The notes below the pieces were generated by a model, which searched no databases, was not told the DNA's origin, and was given only the letters and a program-made list of their open reading frames with translations. Shown here piece by piece: positions 1-8,044 of a stretch of 64,000 nt of DNA; position 1 is the stretch's first letter; every line of letters begins with the position of its first letter. This DNA comes from Bacillota bacterium (lineage in GTDB: Bacteria; Bacillota; UBA4882; UBA8346): NCBI GenBank assembly GCA_023429995.1, contig JAEZCE010000027.1:248001-312000 (forward strand), in the 5' to 3' direction. Position numbers and translations under genes: made by a program.

Positions 1-177
1 GATTGTGCTCAATTGAATACCGCCCGGCAAGCGGCTGAAAAACATCTGAGGGTATTCCGCCATTGCCAGCATTGCCGGGCCGACGCCGTTGGAATCCCGG
101 GGCGTCTGGGTGAACAGGGCAAAGATTTCGCAGAGGAACTTTATGATCAGGACTTGAGTACATTCTCACACGGCTAA
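1..177 (+). CDS. nifB: NifB-like radical SAM protein, C-terminal end (partial)
   Basis: This reading frame is open from the window edge to a TAA stop. It ends in a Cys-rich tail with FRHCQHC followed by RADAVG, which matches the conserved 'C..CRADAVG' tail of NifB. NifB is the radical SAM enzyme that builds the 8Fe-9S-C precursor of nitrogenase cofactors. The radical SAM CxxxCxxC motif would lie upstream and cannot be checked. The nifH-like gene starts about 40 bases downstream on the same strand, so the two are probably cotranscribed. It could belong to a true nitrogenase or to a nitrogenase-like enzyme; the neighbours favour the latter. Confidence 0.75.
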   Translation, partial: DCAQLNTARQAAEKHLRVFRHCQHCRADAVGIPGRLGEQGKDFAEELYDQDLSTFSHG

Positions 178-215
178 AGATTAAGCCGGTGAAAAATTTT
201 AAAGGAGTGAACATT

Positions 216-1091
216 TTGTCGAAAAAAACCAAACAGATTGCCATTTATGGAAAGGGAGGCATCGGAAAATCCACCACCACCTCAAATATTAGTGCCGCAT
301 TGGCCAAGAGCGGGTATAAGGTGATGCAGTTCGGTTGTGATCCCAAAAGTGATTCCACCAATACCCTGCGTGGTGGGAAATACATACCGACCGTGCTCGA
401 TACCTTGCGGGAAAAAAATGCTGTCAAAGCCGAGGAGGTTTTGTTTCAAGGTTTCGGCGGCGTTTATTGCGTGGAAGCCGGCGGACCGGCTCCTGGTGTC
501 GGCTGCGCCGGACGGGGCATCATCACGGCAGTACAGCTTTTAAAACAACTGCGGGTCTTTGAGGAATTGGACTTGGACTATGTGCTTTTCGATGTTTTGG
601 GGGATGTGGTTTGCGGCGGTTTTGCCGTTCCGATCCGGGAAGGTATCGCCGAGCATGTCTTTACCGTATCATCCGCTGATTTTATGGCCATCTATGCCGC
701 CAACAATTTGTTTAAGGGCATTCAAAAATATTCCAACAGCGGCGGAGCGCTCCTGGGAGGGGTGATTGCCAATTCCATCAATGCACCTTATGCCAAAGAA
801 ATCATTGACGATTTTGTCAAACAAACCGGCACTCAAGTGATTGGTTATGTTCCCCGTTCGGTTACGGTCACCCAGAGTGAACTGCAGGGTAAGACCACCA
901 TCGAGGCCGCTCCCGACTCCGAACAGGCCAAAGTATACCAGCGGTTGGCCGATCGTATTGCCGGGCACACTGATTCCAAAACGCCGACGCCGCTAGATGT
1001 AAAGGATTTACGGGAATGGGCGGCCAAGTGGGCCGATCAGCTTCTGGCGCTGGAGACCGGCGAGGTGCGGAGTGCTGCGGCTAATATTTAA
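216..1091 (+). CDS. NifH-like nitrogenase reductase (ATP-driven iron protein)
   Basis: The 291-residue protein has Walker A GKGGIGKST at 12-20 and the two cysteines that hold the [4Fe-4S] cluster between subunits, Cys97 in GVGCAGRG and Cys133 in GDVVCGGFA. Arg100, next to the first cysteine, is also kept. NifH proteins deliver electrons with ATP hydrolysis to a NifDK-type partner. I chose the TTG at 216 because AAAGGAG sits just upstream; an in-frame GTG at 189 has no such site. It lies between a nifB-like end and a methionine importer, so it may serve a nitrogenase-like reductase acting on organic sulfur compounds (methylthio-alkane reductase type). That role is inferred from context only; the catalytic DK subunits are not in the window. 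Confidence 0.9.
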   Translation: MSKKTKQIAIYGKGGIGKSTTTSNISAALAKSGYKVMQFGCDPKSDSTNTLRGGKYIPTVLDTLREKNAVKAEEVLFQGFGGVYCVEAGGPAPGVGCAGRGIITAVQLLKQLRVFEELDLDYVLFDVLGDVVCGGFAVPIREGIAEHVFTVSSADFMAIYAANNLFKGIQKYSNSGGALLGGVIANSINAPYAKEIIDDFVKQTGTQVIGYVPRSVTVTQSELQGKTTIEAAPDSEQAKVYQRLADRIAGHTDSKTPTPLDVKDLREWAAKWADQLLALETGEVRSAAANI

Positions 1092-1106
1092 GAGGGATAA
1101 ATAACG

Positions 1107-1883
1107 ATGATTCAAATTCAGGGACTTAGCAAAACTTTTAATACCATGGACGGAAAAGTCTATGCTTTGCGAAACATCAACCTGCAAATCGCCGCGGGAG
1201 ACATTTTTGGGGTCATCGGTTTCAGCGGCGCCGGGAAGTCAACGTTGATCCGTTGCCTGAACCGGCTGGAGGAACCGGATAGCGGGAGGATCCTTATTGG
1301 AGATCCCGCGCACGCCCGCGAAATCACCACCTTAAACCGGCAACAACTTCGGGAAGCCCGCAAACGGATCGGCATGATTTTTCAGCATTTCAATCTGTTT
1401 GACTCCAAAACAGTTTTTGAAAATATCGCCTTTCCCCTGGAAGTAGCCGGGTCCTCCAAAAGCTTTATCCGCAATCGGGTGGAAGAGTTATTGGAACTGG
1501 TTGAACTAAAGGAAAAGGCCCGCGCCTATCCCTGCCAGTTGAGCGGTGGTCAAAAACAAAGGGTCGGCATCGCCCGGGCGCTGGCCAACAATCCGGAAGT
1601 GTTATTAAGCGACGAGGCGACTTCTGCCCTGGATCCTAAAACCACTTACGCCATATTGGAGCTATTACGGAATATCAATCAGCGATTGAATTTGACCATT
1701 GTATTGATTACCCACGAGATGGATGTCCTGCGGCGGATATGCAACCATGTGGCGGTGATTGAAGATGGAATCATCACCGAAACGGGCTCCGTCAAAGACT
1801 TGTTCACCCATCCTCAAACCGATACAACCCGGCTGTTTGTCCAAAGTGATCTGGAATTGCAACAAAACAATTATGTAATCTGA
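1107..1883 (+). CDS. metN: Methionine-type ABC importer ATPase, short form without the NIL domain
   Basis: This is an ABC ATPase with Walker A GFSGAGKST (38-46), signature LSGGQ (145-149), Walker B ending in LLSDE (to 170) and the switch His203. Sequence and neighbours match MetN of the MetNIQ methionine importer. MetN is usually about 340 residues and carries a C-terminal ACT-like NIL domain that binds methionine and shuts the importer down. This protein stops at 258, so that regulatory domain is missing. A GAGGG site precedes the ATG. The permease gene starts 11 bases after the stop. Loss of trans-inhibition would suit scavenging, but this is inference. Confidence 0.88.
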   Translation: MIQIQGLSKTFNTMDGKVYALRNINLQIAAGDIFGVIGFSGAGKSTLIRCLNRLEEPDSGRILIGDPAHAREITTLNRQQLREARKRIGMIFQHFNLFDSKTVFENIAFPLEVAGSSKSFIRNRVEELLELVELKEKARAYPCQLSGGQKQRVGIARALANNPEVLLSDEATSALDPKTTYAILELLRNINQRLNLTIVLITHEMDVLRRICNHVAVIEDGIITETGSVKDLFTHPQTDTTRLFVQSDLELQQNNYVI

Positions 1884-1894
1884 GGCGGGACAAA

Positions 1895-2563
1895 ATGGTA
1901 TTGGCAAATGATGTTTTACCTTTACTTGGAGTGGCTTTACTGGAAACTCTTTATATGGTCTTATTATCGACACTAGTGGCATTGGCGTTGGGGCTTCCTT
2001 TGGGAATCGCCCTGGTGGTTACGGCGGAAGGCCATATTTCCGAACTTCCGAGGCTAAATAATATTTTAGGAACCGTGGTGAATATTTTTCGCTCCTTTCC
2101 TTTTATCATTTTAATTGTAATCCTGCTGCCCTTATCGCGATTGATCATTGGAACCACGCTAGGTTCCACCGCAGCGGTGGTACCCCTGGCGATCGGGTCG
2201 GCCCCTTTTTTGGCCCGGATTATCGAGAATAGCTTAAAGGAAGTGGAGCGGGGCAAGATTGAGGCGGCGCTGGCTATCGGCGCCAAACCCGTGACGATCA
2301 TTTGGAAAGTATTGATTCCGGAATCTCTGCCGTCTTTGATCCGGGGGATTACCTTGGCGGTTATCACCATTACCGGATTTACCGCCACTGCCGGCGCCAT
2401 CGGCGCCGGGGGGCTGGGCAGTCTGGCTATCCGTTTCGGTTACATGCGGTACCGGAATGATGTGCTAATTGCCACAGTGCTGGTGTTAGTGGTTTTAGTG
2501 GAGGGGCTCCAATGGACCGGCAATTTTATCGCCCGCCGTTTGGAAAAAAAGCATCACCGATAG
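1895..2563 (+). CDS. metI: Methionine-type ABC importer permease
   Basis: The 222-residue membrane protein has about five hydrophobic helices and the permease coupling loop around residues 120-150 (EVERGKIEAALAIGAKP), matching the EAA motif of the MetI family. The family forms the transmembrane channel of the D/L-methionine importer. It lies directly between the ATPase and the binding-protein genes on the same strand. A GAGGCGGG sequence precedes the ATG. A non-methionine substrate such as another sulfur compound is possible given the nifBH-like neighbours. Confidence 0.9.
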   Translation: MVLANDVLPLLGVALLETLYMVLLSTLVALALGLPLGIALVVTAEGHISELPRLNNILGTVVNIFRSFPFIILIVILLPLSRLIIGTTLGSTAAVVPLAIGSAPFLARIIENSLKEVERGKIEAALAIGAKPVTIIWKVLIPESLPSLIRGITLAVITITGFTATAGAIGAGGLGSLAIRFGYMRYRNDVLIATVLVLVVLVEGLQWTGNFIARRLEKKHHR

Positions 2564-2766
2564 ATTTGATTTAATATGGGGGGATGGAACCCCTTGAAAA
2601 TTCATCCTAAATATTAGCAATTCTGTATGAATGATTTTATTTAGAGAAATGAAACCCAAAGTCCCCAATCCATGGATTGGTTTCCCCTGAGGAGGTGGTT
2701 CGTTTCAGAGATGGTCTTTGCCGTTTTAAAGAAAATGATATCAAAAAAATTGAAAGGAAGATTGAA

Positions 2767-3555
2767 ATGAGTCGTAAATTATTGGTGTTGGTTGCAGTTT
2801 TGGCGTTAACTTTATCTTCGTTTGTCCTGGCTGACAATGTTACTTTGAAAGTCGGCGCTGCCGTGGTGCCTCATGCCGAAATCCTGGAGTTCGTCAAACC
2901 GGAACTCAAAAAAGCCGGGATTGATTTGCAAATTGTGGTTTTGGATGACGAAGGCCAATTGAATCCGGCCCTGGCCGACAAGCAAATCGACGCCAACTAC
3001 TTCCAGCATGTGCCGTATCTTGAGTCGGTATCCAAGGAAAAAGGCTATCAATTTGTCGTGGCCGGAAAAGTCCATGTGGAACCCATCGGGTTTTATTCCC
3101 AAAAGATTCACTCCAAAGCCCAGCTGAAGACGGGTGCTAAAATTGCCATCCCCAACAATCCTTCCAATGAATACCGTTCCTTGGTGCTCTTGGAAGCCAA
3201 TGGCCTGATTCAATTGAAAAAAGGTTTGGCCAACTATCAAGCCACACCCGCGGATGTTGTTTCCAATCCCAAGAAACTTCAGTTCATCGAAATTGATGCC
3301 GCCCAGTTGACCCGGAGTTTGCCGGATGTTGACGGGGCTGTCATTAACACCAATTTCGTATTGGATGCCAAGATCGATCCCAACACCGCCCTTTTTCGGG
3401 AAAACGCCAATTCTCCTTATGCCAATGTGATTGTAGTGCGTAAGGGTGATGAAAACCGTCCGGAAATCAAAAAGTTGGTATCCGTCTTACAAACTCCGGC
3501 AGTAAAACAATTTTTACTGGATAAATATAAGGGTTCCGTCGTACCGGCCTTTTAA
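2767..3555 (+). CDS. metQ: Methionine-type substrate-binding protein (NlpA/MetQ family)
   Basis: The protein begins with a signal peptide (MSRKLLVLVAVLALTLSS, then FVLADN) and continues with the NlpA/MetQ fold: early VKVG-like strand, LNPALADKQIDANYFQH, and a C-terminal LLDKYKGSVVPAF. I chose ATG 2767, with GGAAG upstream, because it starts exactly at the signal peptide; a longer frame from 2677 adds a charged, non-secretory leader. MetQ proteins capture methionine for MetNI. Most Bacillota members are lipoproteins with a Cys at the cleavage site. Here no Cys is present, so the protein is probably released into a periplasm, which fits a diderm envelope. About 200 bases separate it from metI. 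Confidence 0.88.
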   Translation: MSRKLLVLVAVLALTLSSFVLADNVTLKVGAAVVPHAEILEFVKPELKKAGIDLQIVVLDDEGQLNPALADKQIDANYFQHVPYLESVSKEKGYQFVVAGKVHVEPIGFYSQKIHSKAQLKTGAKIAIPNNPSNEYRSLVLLEANGLIQLKKGLANYQATPADVVSNPKKLQFIEIDAAQLTRSLPDVDGAVINTNFVLDAKIDPNTALFRENANSPYANVIVVRKGDENRPEIKKLVSVLQTPAVKQFLLDKYKGSVVPAF

Positions 3556-3590
3556 GAAAAGACCCCGCTGATGATCATGGGCGTTTATAG

Positions 3591-3629
3591 AAAGACCCGG
3601 CTGGTTGATTCCACAGCCGGGTCTTTTTT
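3591..3629 (+). terminator. Rho-independent terminator after metQ
   Basis: The stem AAGACCCGGCTG pairs with CAGCCGGGTCTT around a nine-base loop and is followed by a run of T. It sits about 35 bases after the metQ stop and should end the nifBH-like/metNIQ transcript. Confidence 0.9.
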
Positions 3630-3682
3630 GGTTGGGCGCTTCTATGGGGTTGACTTACAGCGTCATTTCAGTGAATCCATTT

Positions 3683-4135
3683 CTAAATGTAATACATTGG
3701 TTCTTCCGGCGCCATGCTCCGGGCCCGATCGGTCAGATCTTGCAGCGTGACGCTATCTAAAAATTCATTGATTTTATCGCGAAAGTCCTCCCAAAAGGAA
3801 CGGGTGCTGCAGTATTTTTCCCGTTCACAATAGGATGAACTGCTGGATGGCTCTCCAACACAATGCACCGGAATGATGGGCCCTTCCAGTGAACGGATGA
3901 TTTCTCCCACAGTCATTTGGTGAGCCGGCCGTCCCAGTTCATAACCGCCTTGTGAACCCCGGGAAGCCCGGACCAAACCGGCCTTGCGAAGATTGGTGAA
4001 AACCTGTTCCAGGTATGATTCGGAAATCGATTGACGCTCAGCAATCACTCTTAGAGCCAGGGGGCCATCCGTCATATGAAGCGCCATATCCACCATGGCC
4101 CGTAAGCCATAGCGACCCCTTGTCGATATTTGCAA
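3683..4135 (-). CDS. Rrf2-family transcriptional regulator
   Basis: The N-terminus MQISTRGRYGLRAMVDMAL is the hallmark winged-helix start of Rrf2 proteins (IscR, CymR, NsrR). A cluster of three cysteines (Cys92-x10-Cys-x5-Cys region, in VHCVGEP...YCEREKYC) could bind an Fe-S cluster as in IscR. The start is a TTG with AAGGAGG seven bases upstream. It is transcribed towards the metNIQ cluster, convergently. The target is unknown: Fe-S assembly and cysteine metabolism are the usual roles, and regulation of the nearby sulfur/nitrogenase-like genes is possible. Confidence 0.88.
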   Translation of the reverse strand: MQISTRGRYGLRAMVDMALHMTDGPLALRVIAERQSISESYLEQVFTNLRKAGLVRASRGSQGGYELGRPAHQMTVGEIIRSLEGPIIPVHCVGEPSSSSSYCEREKYCSTRSFWEDFRDKINEFLDSVTLQDLTDRARSMAPEEPMYYI

Positions 4136-4188
4136 ACTGTGACCCTCCTTGAATTTATAATCATAAGTAAATTGATAGGATTAGTAAA

Positions 4189-4217
4189 ATCATAACATAC
4201 CGAAAGATTCTTTGCAA
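4189..4217 (-). promoter_or_regulatory. Sigma-A-type promoter of the Rrf2 gene
   Basis: On the minus strand TTGCAA (4217-4212) and TATGAT (4194-4189) are separated by exactly 17 bases, about 55 bases before the TTG start of the Rrf2 gene. Confidence 0.65.
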
Positions 4218-4810
4218 GTGTTAGTTATTATTCGGATATCTTTTTCGAGAAGGAAGGGGAGCGGGCTTCGGGATTGATTTTATATTGAAATTGTTTTTTT
4301 TGAAACCGGAAAGTAATTTTGTGCCGGAATCTGATTTTTCGATGGGTAATGTATTCATTCAGACCGGAGAATGAAACTTTGCAACAAAGAATGATTTTTG
4401 AGCGCAAAGTTTCATTTTTTAAAACGGGAATTAATGATTTGTGTCCGGGGAATGAAATCCGGAAGGTAAGATTAATTCTTAAGAGCTAGGATTAATTTCC
4501 GGAAGCGGGAATTCAAGATTTGGGTTCGGGAAATGAAATCCGGAAGCTGGGATAGATGTTTTTGAAAAAAAAGATATTGAAGGAAAATTGATTCAAATCG
4601 CTCCATGTTGGGGTAAGTGAGGTGTTGTAAAAAAAAGATGGATATTTCTTTGCGATATAGTAATGAAGTAAATTTTTGAATGCTAGCGGATGAACGCAAA
4701 CCCAAGTGAAAAGAACTTAAACAGGATTAACATGATTTTATGGATTTACAGGATTTTTTTAGGCCCGACTTTTTCTAAAAAATCGAATGCAATATATATA
4801 GTTTGAACAT
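4218..4810. other. Gene-free AT-rich stretch with imperfect short repeats
   Basis: No convincing coding frame is present; the 77-codon minus-strand frame at 4472-4705 looks like chance. The stretch contains several imperfect copies of GGGAATGAAATCCGGAAG-like text (around 4448-4466 and 4527-4550). Near 4720-4756 it has an 'acaggattaacatgatt...tttacaggatt' run of the kind found as a short dispersed repeat in many bacterial genomes. I see no RNA gene here. Confidence 0.5.
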
Positions 4811-7123
4811 TTATTGCTTTTTTTCCTTTTTCGGATCCTCGGCCGGCGGGTTTAAAGTATCTTTTAACTCCTGACTGGCGTTATTGTTAACCTTTTGTGT
4901 AGCCGCCTTGGCATCCTCCGCATTGTAAACCAAATGAGGCGTGATCACGATCACAAACTCTTCCACCAAATCTGTCGTGGAATAACTTCGGAAAAGCAAA
5001 CCAAGCAGCGGGATATCTCCTAAGATGGGTATTTTGGTGACAATTTTTTCTTGGCGGGTATTTCGTAACCCGCTTAAAATGACTGATTGTTTGTCATTAA
5101 CCCGCAATGTAGTTTCAGTTGCATGTTCAGTTGTTTCCGGTAATTTTTGCCCTTGGGGAATAGCACCGTACTCGGAAATTTTCGGTTTGATTTCCATGGT
5201 AATTTTATCATCAGCAACCCATGGCGTGATTGTGATACTCAAACCAGAATCGACATTTTTATATGATGTAGTATATGTAACAGTACCGTTAGTTGAAGTT
5301 GAATCTTGAATTGCGTAATATCTTTTGGTTGACACGCTGAAACTGGCCGGATATCCATTCAAAGTAGTAATTGTGGGGTTTTGTAGTATTTTGGCTTTTT
5401 TATGTTCGAGTAAAAAAGTAAGGCTTGTACTAGTCGTAGCATCTGTATCGCTGGAATCGCTTGTACTCGTGGAAGTAACTTCCCCAATTGTGCCTGTCTC
5501 GGTACTAATCCCAATTTTTGTGCCTCCAATATTTAGCGAATAACTCGGATTCCAATTAAATTCATCGTCCCCGGTAATCAAGACCACCATCACATCAAAG
5601 ACAATTGTCGGATTGACCTGATCGATTTTAGCGATATATTGCTGTACTTGATTGATGAAATTTTGCGGGCCCGTAACCGTAATCGAATTGATTTCCTTCA
5701 CCACCACCATGTCGGTTTTGGAAATCGAGGAGGGGATGTATTTCAGTACATCCTCGGCCTTGAGATTTTTTATGGGAACGACCACGGTCCGGTCCTGGTT
5801 ATCGTCGGTGTCGACCTGTTTCAAATAATCGCCGAACATCTTGTGAACCGACTCGGGGGCCGTCACGATTAAGGAATTTTTGTCCGTCAGCAATACGAAG
5901 TTTTGCCTGGAAAAGATGGCCGGCAAGGTATTGAGCAGCACATCGGCCTTGACATATTTGATGGGATATATCTTAACCGTATTAAAATCCGAGGTTTCGG
6001 GCCGGACGATCATTCCATCGCCGATCATATAGATGTTATTTTGCAATCGGTAAGAATAAACCGTTCCTTCAAAGAGGTATTTCAGGGCCTGCTCAAACGG
6101 GAGCTTATGAAGGCGGATATTGTTCACGGTCCAATTGACCTGCGCCAGAACGACCAAGTCCACATTGGCTTTCCGGGCCATTTCCCATAACACGGTGGTT
6201 AGGGAAGAGGACTGCACTTCCACATCGAATAATTTTTCTTTACTGTCATAATTGATATTCATATTTTGACCGCCCGGGCCCATGGTGGGCGCCCGGGAGA
6301 TCCGCCAGGATTCCCCGGAATTCGTTAATTGCAAATTATTGGCGCCGCAAAGCAAGGTTAAGGCATCCGGCAAGGGAAGGTTTTGTAAATAAATACTGAT
6401 ATTCAGATTTAAATCCTGATTGGGGATCACCGATACCCCGGTTTTCTCGGTAATGGCCCGGGTTAACGCAGTCAGAGACGCATTTTGAGCGTCGATGGAA
6501 AGCAGGTTGTTTTGATATCTGACCGTAAAATCCGCTTGCAGGGAACTCTTTTTGCGGATGAAAGTGACCGCGCCGTTTTTTTCGGCCGTGCAATTGGCTT
6601 GAATTAAAATCGAATCCAAGGCGTTTTGAACCGGAATTTGTTGCAGGCGGATGGTAATCCGGTCTTTGATGGCCGGGTCGGGGACCAGATTCATCCCGAC
6701 CTTTTGGGCGATGGCTTGGATTATTTGTAAAACCTTTGCTTCCTTGGCCTCGACCGATAATAGATTATTGTCGTATTCCACATGTAAAACCGAATTATCG
6801 ATGGGGGTGATCTGGTAGACGTTATTTTGTTTGATGAAGCGTAAGTTGTTGGACTGGGTGATGATATTCAGCGCGTCGTCGAAAGTGACTTTCGCCAAGT
6901 GAATCGTCACCGTGCCGCTGACCTCATTATCAATTAAAAAATTGGCGCCGTTTTGGCTCGCCAGTACGCGCAGCACATCTTTGACATCGGCGTTTTTGAA
7001 GTCGAGATCAATAAGTCTCGGGGGCGCGCAATAAGCGGCCGAGGCCAGACACAGGACCAGCAGGACAACTTCCACTATCGTATGGACTTTCAAAAATCGC
7101 ATCATCGTAGACACCATATCCAA
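4811..7123 (-). CDS. Secretin (type II secretion / type IV pilus outer-membrane channel, GspD/PilQ-like)
   Basis: The 770-residue protein starts with a signal peptide. It then has repeated STN/secretin N0-type domains (first around 37-105, with further copies to about 370), two N-domain repeats (about 380-440 and 455-515) and the C-terminal secretin barrel domain (about 520-745). The barrel shows the family signature VPILGDIPLLGLLFRS, with ITPHLV at the end. Secretins form gated channels in the outer membrane for type II secretion or type IV pili. The repeated STN domains are more than most GspD proteins carry. The divergent gene at 7254 is a prepilin peptidase, so both probably serve one pilus or secretion machine. 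The start is uncertain: a TTG at 7123 or ATGs at about 7117 and 7105, none with a good ribosome site. Confidence 0.88.
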   Translation of the reverse strand: MDMVSTMMRFLKVHTIVEVVLLVLCLASAAYCAPPRLIDLDFKNADVKDVLRVLASQNGANFLIDNEVSGTVTIHLAKVTFDDALNIITQSNNLRFIKQNNVYQITPIDNSVLHVEYDNNLLSVEAKEAKVLQIIQAIAQKVGMNLVPDPAIKDRITIRLQQIPVQNALDSILIQANCTAEKNGAVTFIRKKSSLQADFTVRYQNNLLSIDAQNASLTALTRAITEKTGVSVIPNQDLNLNISIYLQNLPLPDALTLLCGANNLQLTNSGESWRISRAPTMGPGGQNMNINYDSKEKLFDVEVQSSSLTTVLWEMARKANVDLVVLAQVNWTVNNIRLHKLPFEQALKYLFEGTVYSYRLQNNIYMIGDGMIVRPETSDFNTVKIYPIKYVKADVLLNTLPAIFSRQNFVLLTDKNSLIVTAPESVHKMFGDYLKQVDTDDNQDRTVVVPIKNLKAEDVLKYIPSSISKTDMVVVKEINSITVTGPQNFINQVQQYIAKIDQVNPTIVFDVMVVLITGDDEFNWNPSYSLNIGGTKIGISTETGTIGEVTSTSTSDSSDTDATTSTSLTFLLEHKKAKILQNPTITTLNGYPASFSVSTKRYYAIQDSTSTNGTVTYTTSYKNVDSGLSITITPWVADDKITMEIKPKISEYGAIPQGQKLPETTEHATETTLRVNDKQSVILSGLRNTRQEKIVTKIPILGDIPLLGLLFRSYSTTDLVEEFVIVITPHLVYNAEDAKAATQKVNNNASQELKDTLNPPAEDPKKEKKQ

Positions 7124-7253
7124 GTTTTTTTTAAGTAATTGGAATATTCTTCAAATCAAGAATATCTCCTCCAATTTAGAGGGAATAAAATTTTATATTC
7201 GATAAATTTTTACTTTTGAAGGAAAAATTGTTTCTTTCCAGAATCCTAAAAAC

Positions 7254-7964
7254 ATGGCGCTGATAATATTTCTTTACGCTTTGGCGATTGGAAGTTTTTT
7301 AAACGTATGCATTTACCGGATACCCCGGGGTGTTTCCATTGTCTGGCCGCGGTCTTTTTGCCCGAATTGTCAAAAAAACATTCCATGGCGCGACATGATT
7401 CCGGTTTTAAGTTATCTCATTTTGGGGGGCCGTTGCCGGTTTTGTCGGGCGGCGGTTGGGATTCAATATCCCGTGGTGGAAATTTCCACCGCCCTTTTGG
7501 CTCTGGTATTCTATAAAAAATATGGACTCACCGGAGATTTCTTTAAAATTGCGCTTTTGGGTTGCTTATTGATCATCATTGCCTGGATTGATTGCCATTA
7601 CCGGCGGATCCCCGACAAGTTATCCGTTTTCGGCATCATCGCCGGACTGGCATGGGCTTTCTTTTACGGCAAAACCCCGCTGCTTCATGCCGGTCTAGGA
7701 ATGCTCATCGGCGGGGGCATTTTGTTTCCGATCGCCTTTTTCTATCCTCGGGGAATGGGAATGGGAGATGTGAAATTGCTGGCCATGATTGGAGCTTTTG
7801 TAGGAGTAAAGGGGGTTCTGTATACTCTCTTTATCGGCTCGGCCTTGGGCGCAGTGATTGGCTTGGGCCTTCTATATTGGAAAACCATCACCCGGAAAAC
7901 CCAAATTCCCTTTGGCCCGTTTTTGGCTGTCGGAGCAATCATAACCCTTTTATTTGTTCCATAA
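7254..7964 (+). CDS. pilD: Prepilin peptidase / N-methyltransferase (type IV leader peptidase)
   Basis: The protein has the full TadA/PilD layout. It starts with the methyltransferase-type N-terminus and zinc-binding CPNC (36-39) and CRFC (61-64). The two catalytic aspartates follow, Asp113 in AWIDCHYRRIPD and Asp172 in GMGMGDVKL, among about eight membrane helices. The enzyme cleaves and methylates type IV prepilins or type II pseudopilins in the inner membrane. It diverges from the secretin gene. No pilin genes are in the window. Confidence 0.93.
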   Translation: MALIIFLYALAIGSFLNVCIYRIPRGVSIVWPRSFCPNCQKNIPWRDMIPVLSYLILGGRCRFCRAAVGIQYPVVEISTALLALVFYKKYGLTGDFFKIALLGCLLIIIAWIDCHYRRIPDKLSVFGIIAGLAWAFFYGKTPLLHAGLGMLIGGGILFPIAFFYPRGMGMGDVKLLAMIGAFVGVKGVLYTLFIGSALGAVIGLGLLYWKTITRKTQIPFGPFLAVGAIITLLFVP

Positions 7965-8044
7965 ATTGAACATTCCTTTGCTGTCTCCCTGCAGCCGCCG
8001 CCGCCGTCCATCTATCTTTGGCCATAAACACATCAGGGGGCGGG

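Noticed and set aside
2564..2766. S-box (SAM) riboswitch upstream of metQ
   Set aside because: I could not find the conserved S-box core or a paired anti-terminator; only a short GGGG/CCCC stem near 2578 is visible.
2677..2766. Upstream extension of MetQ from 2677
   Set aside because: The extra residues are charged and would bury the signal peptide; ATG 2767 starts it correctly.
4720..4756. Possible insertion-element end ('acaggatt' repeats)
   Set aside because: Matches a short dispersed intergenic text seen in many genomes; no transposase or terminal repeats here.
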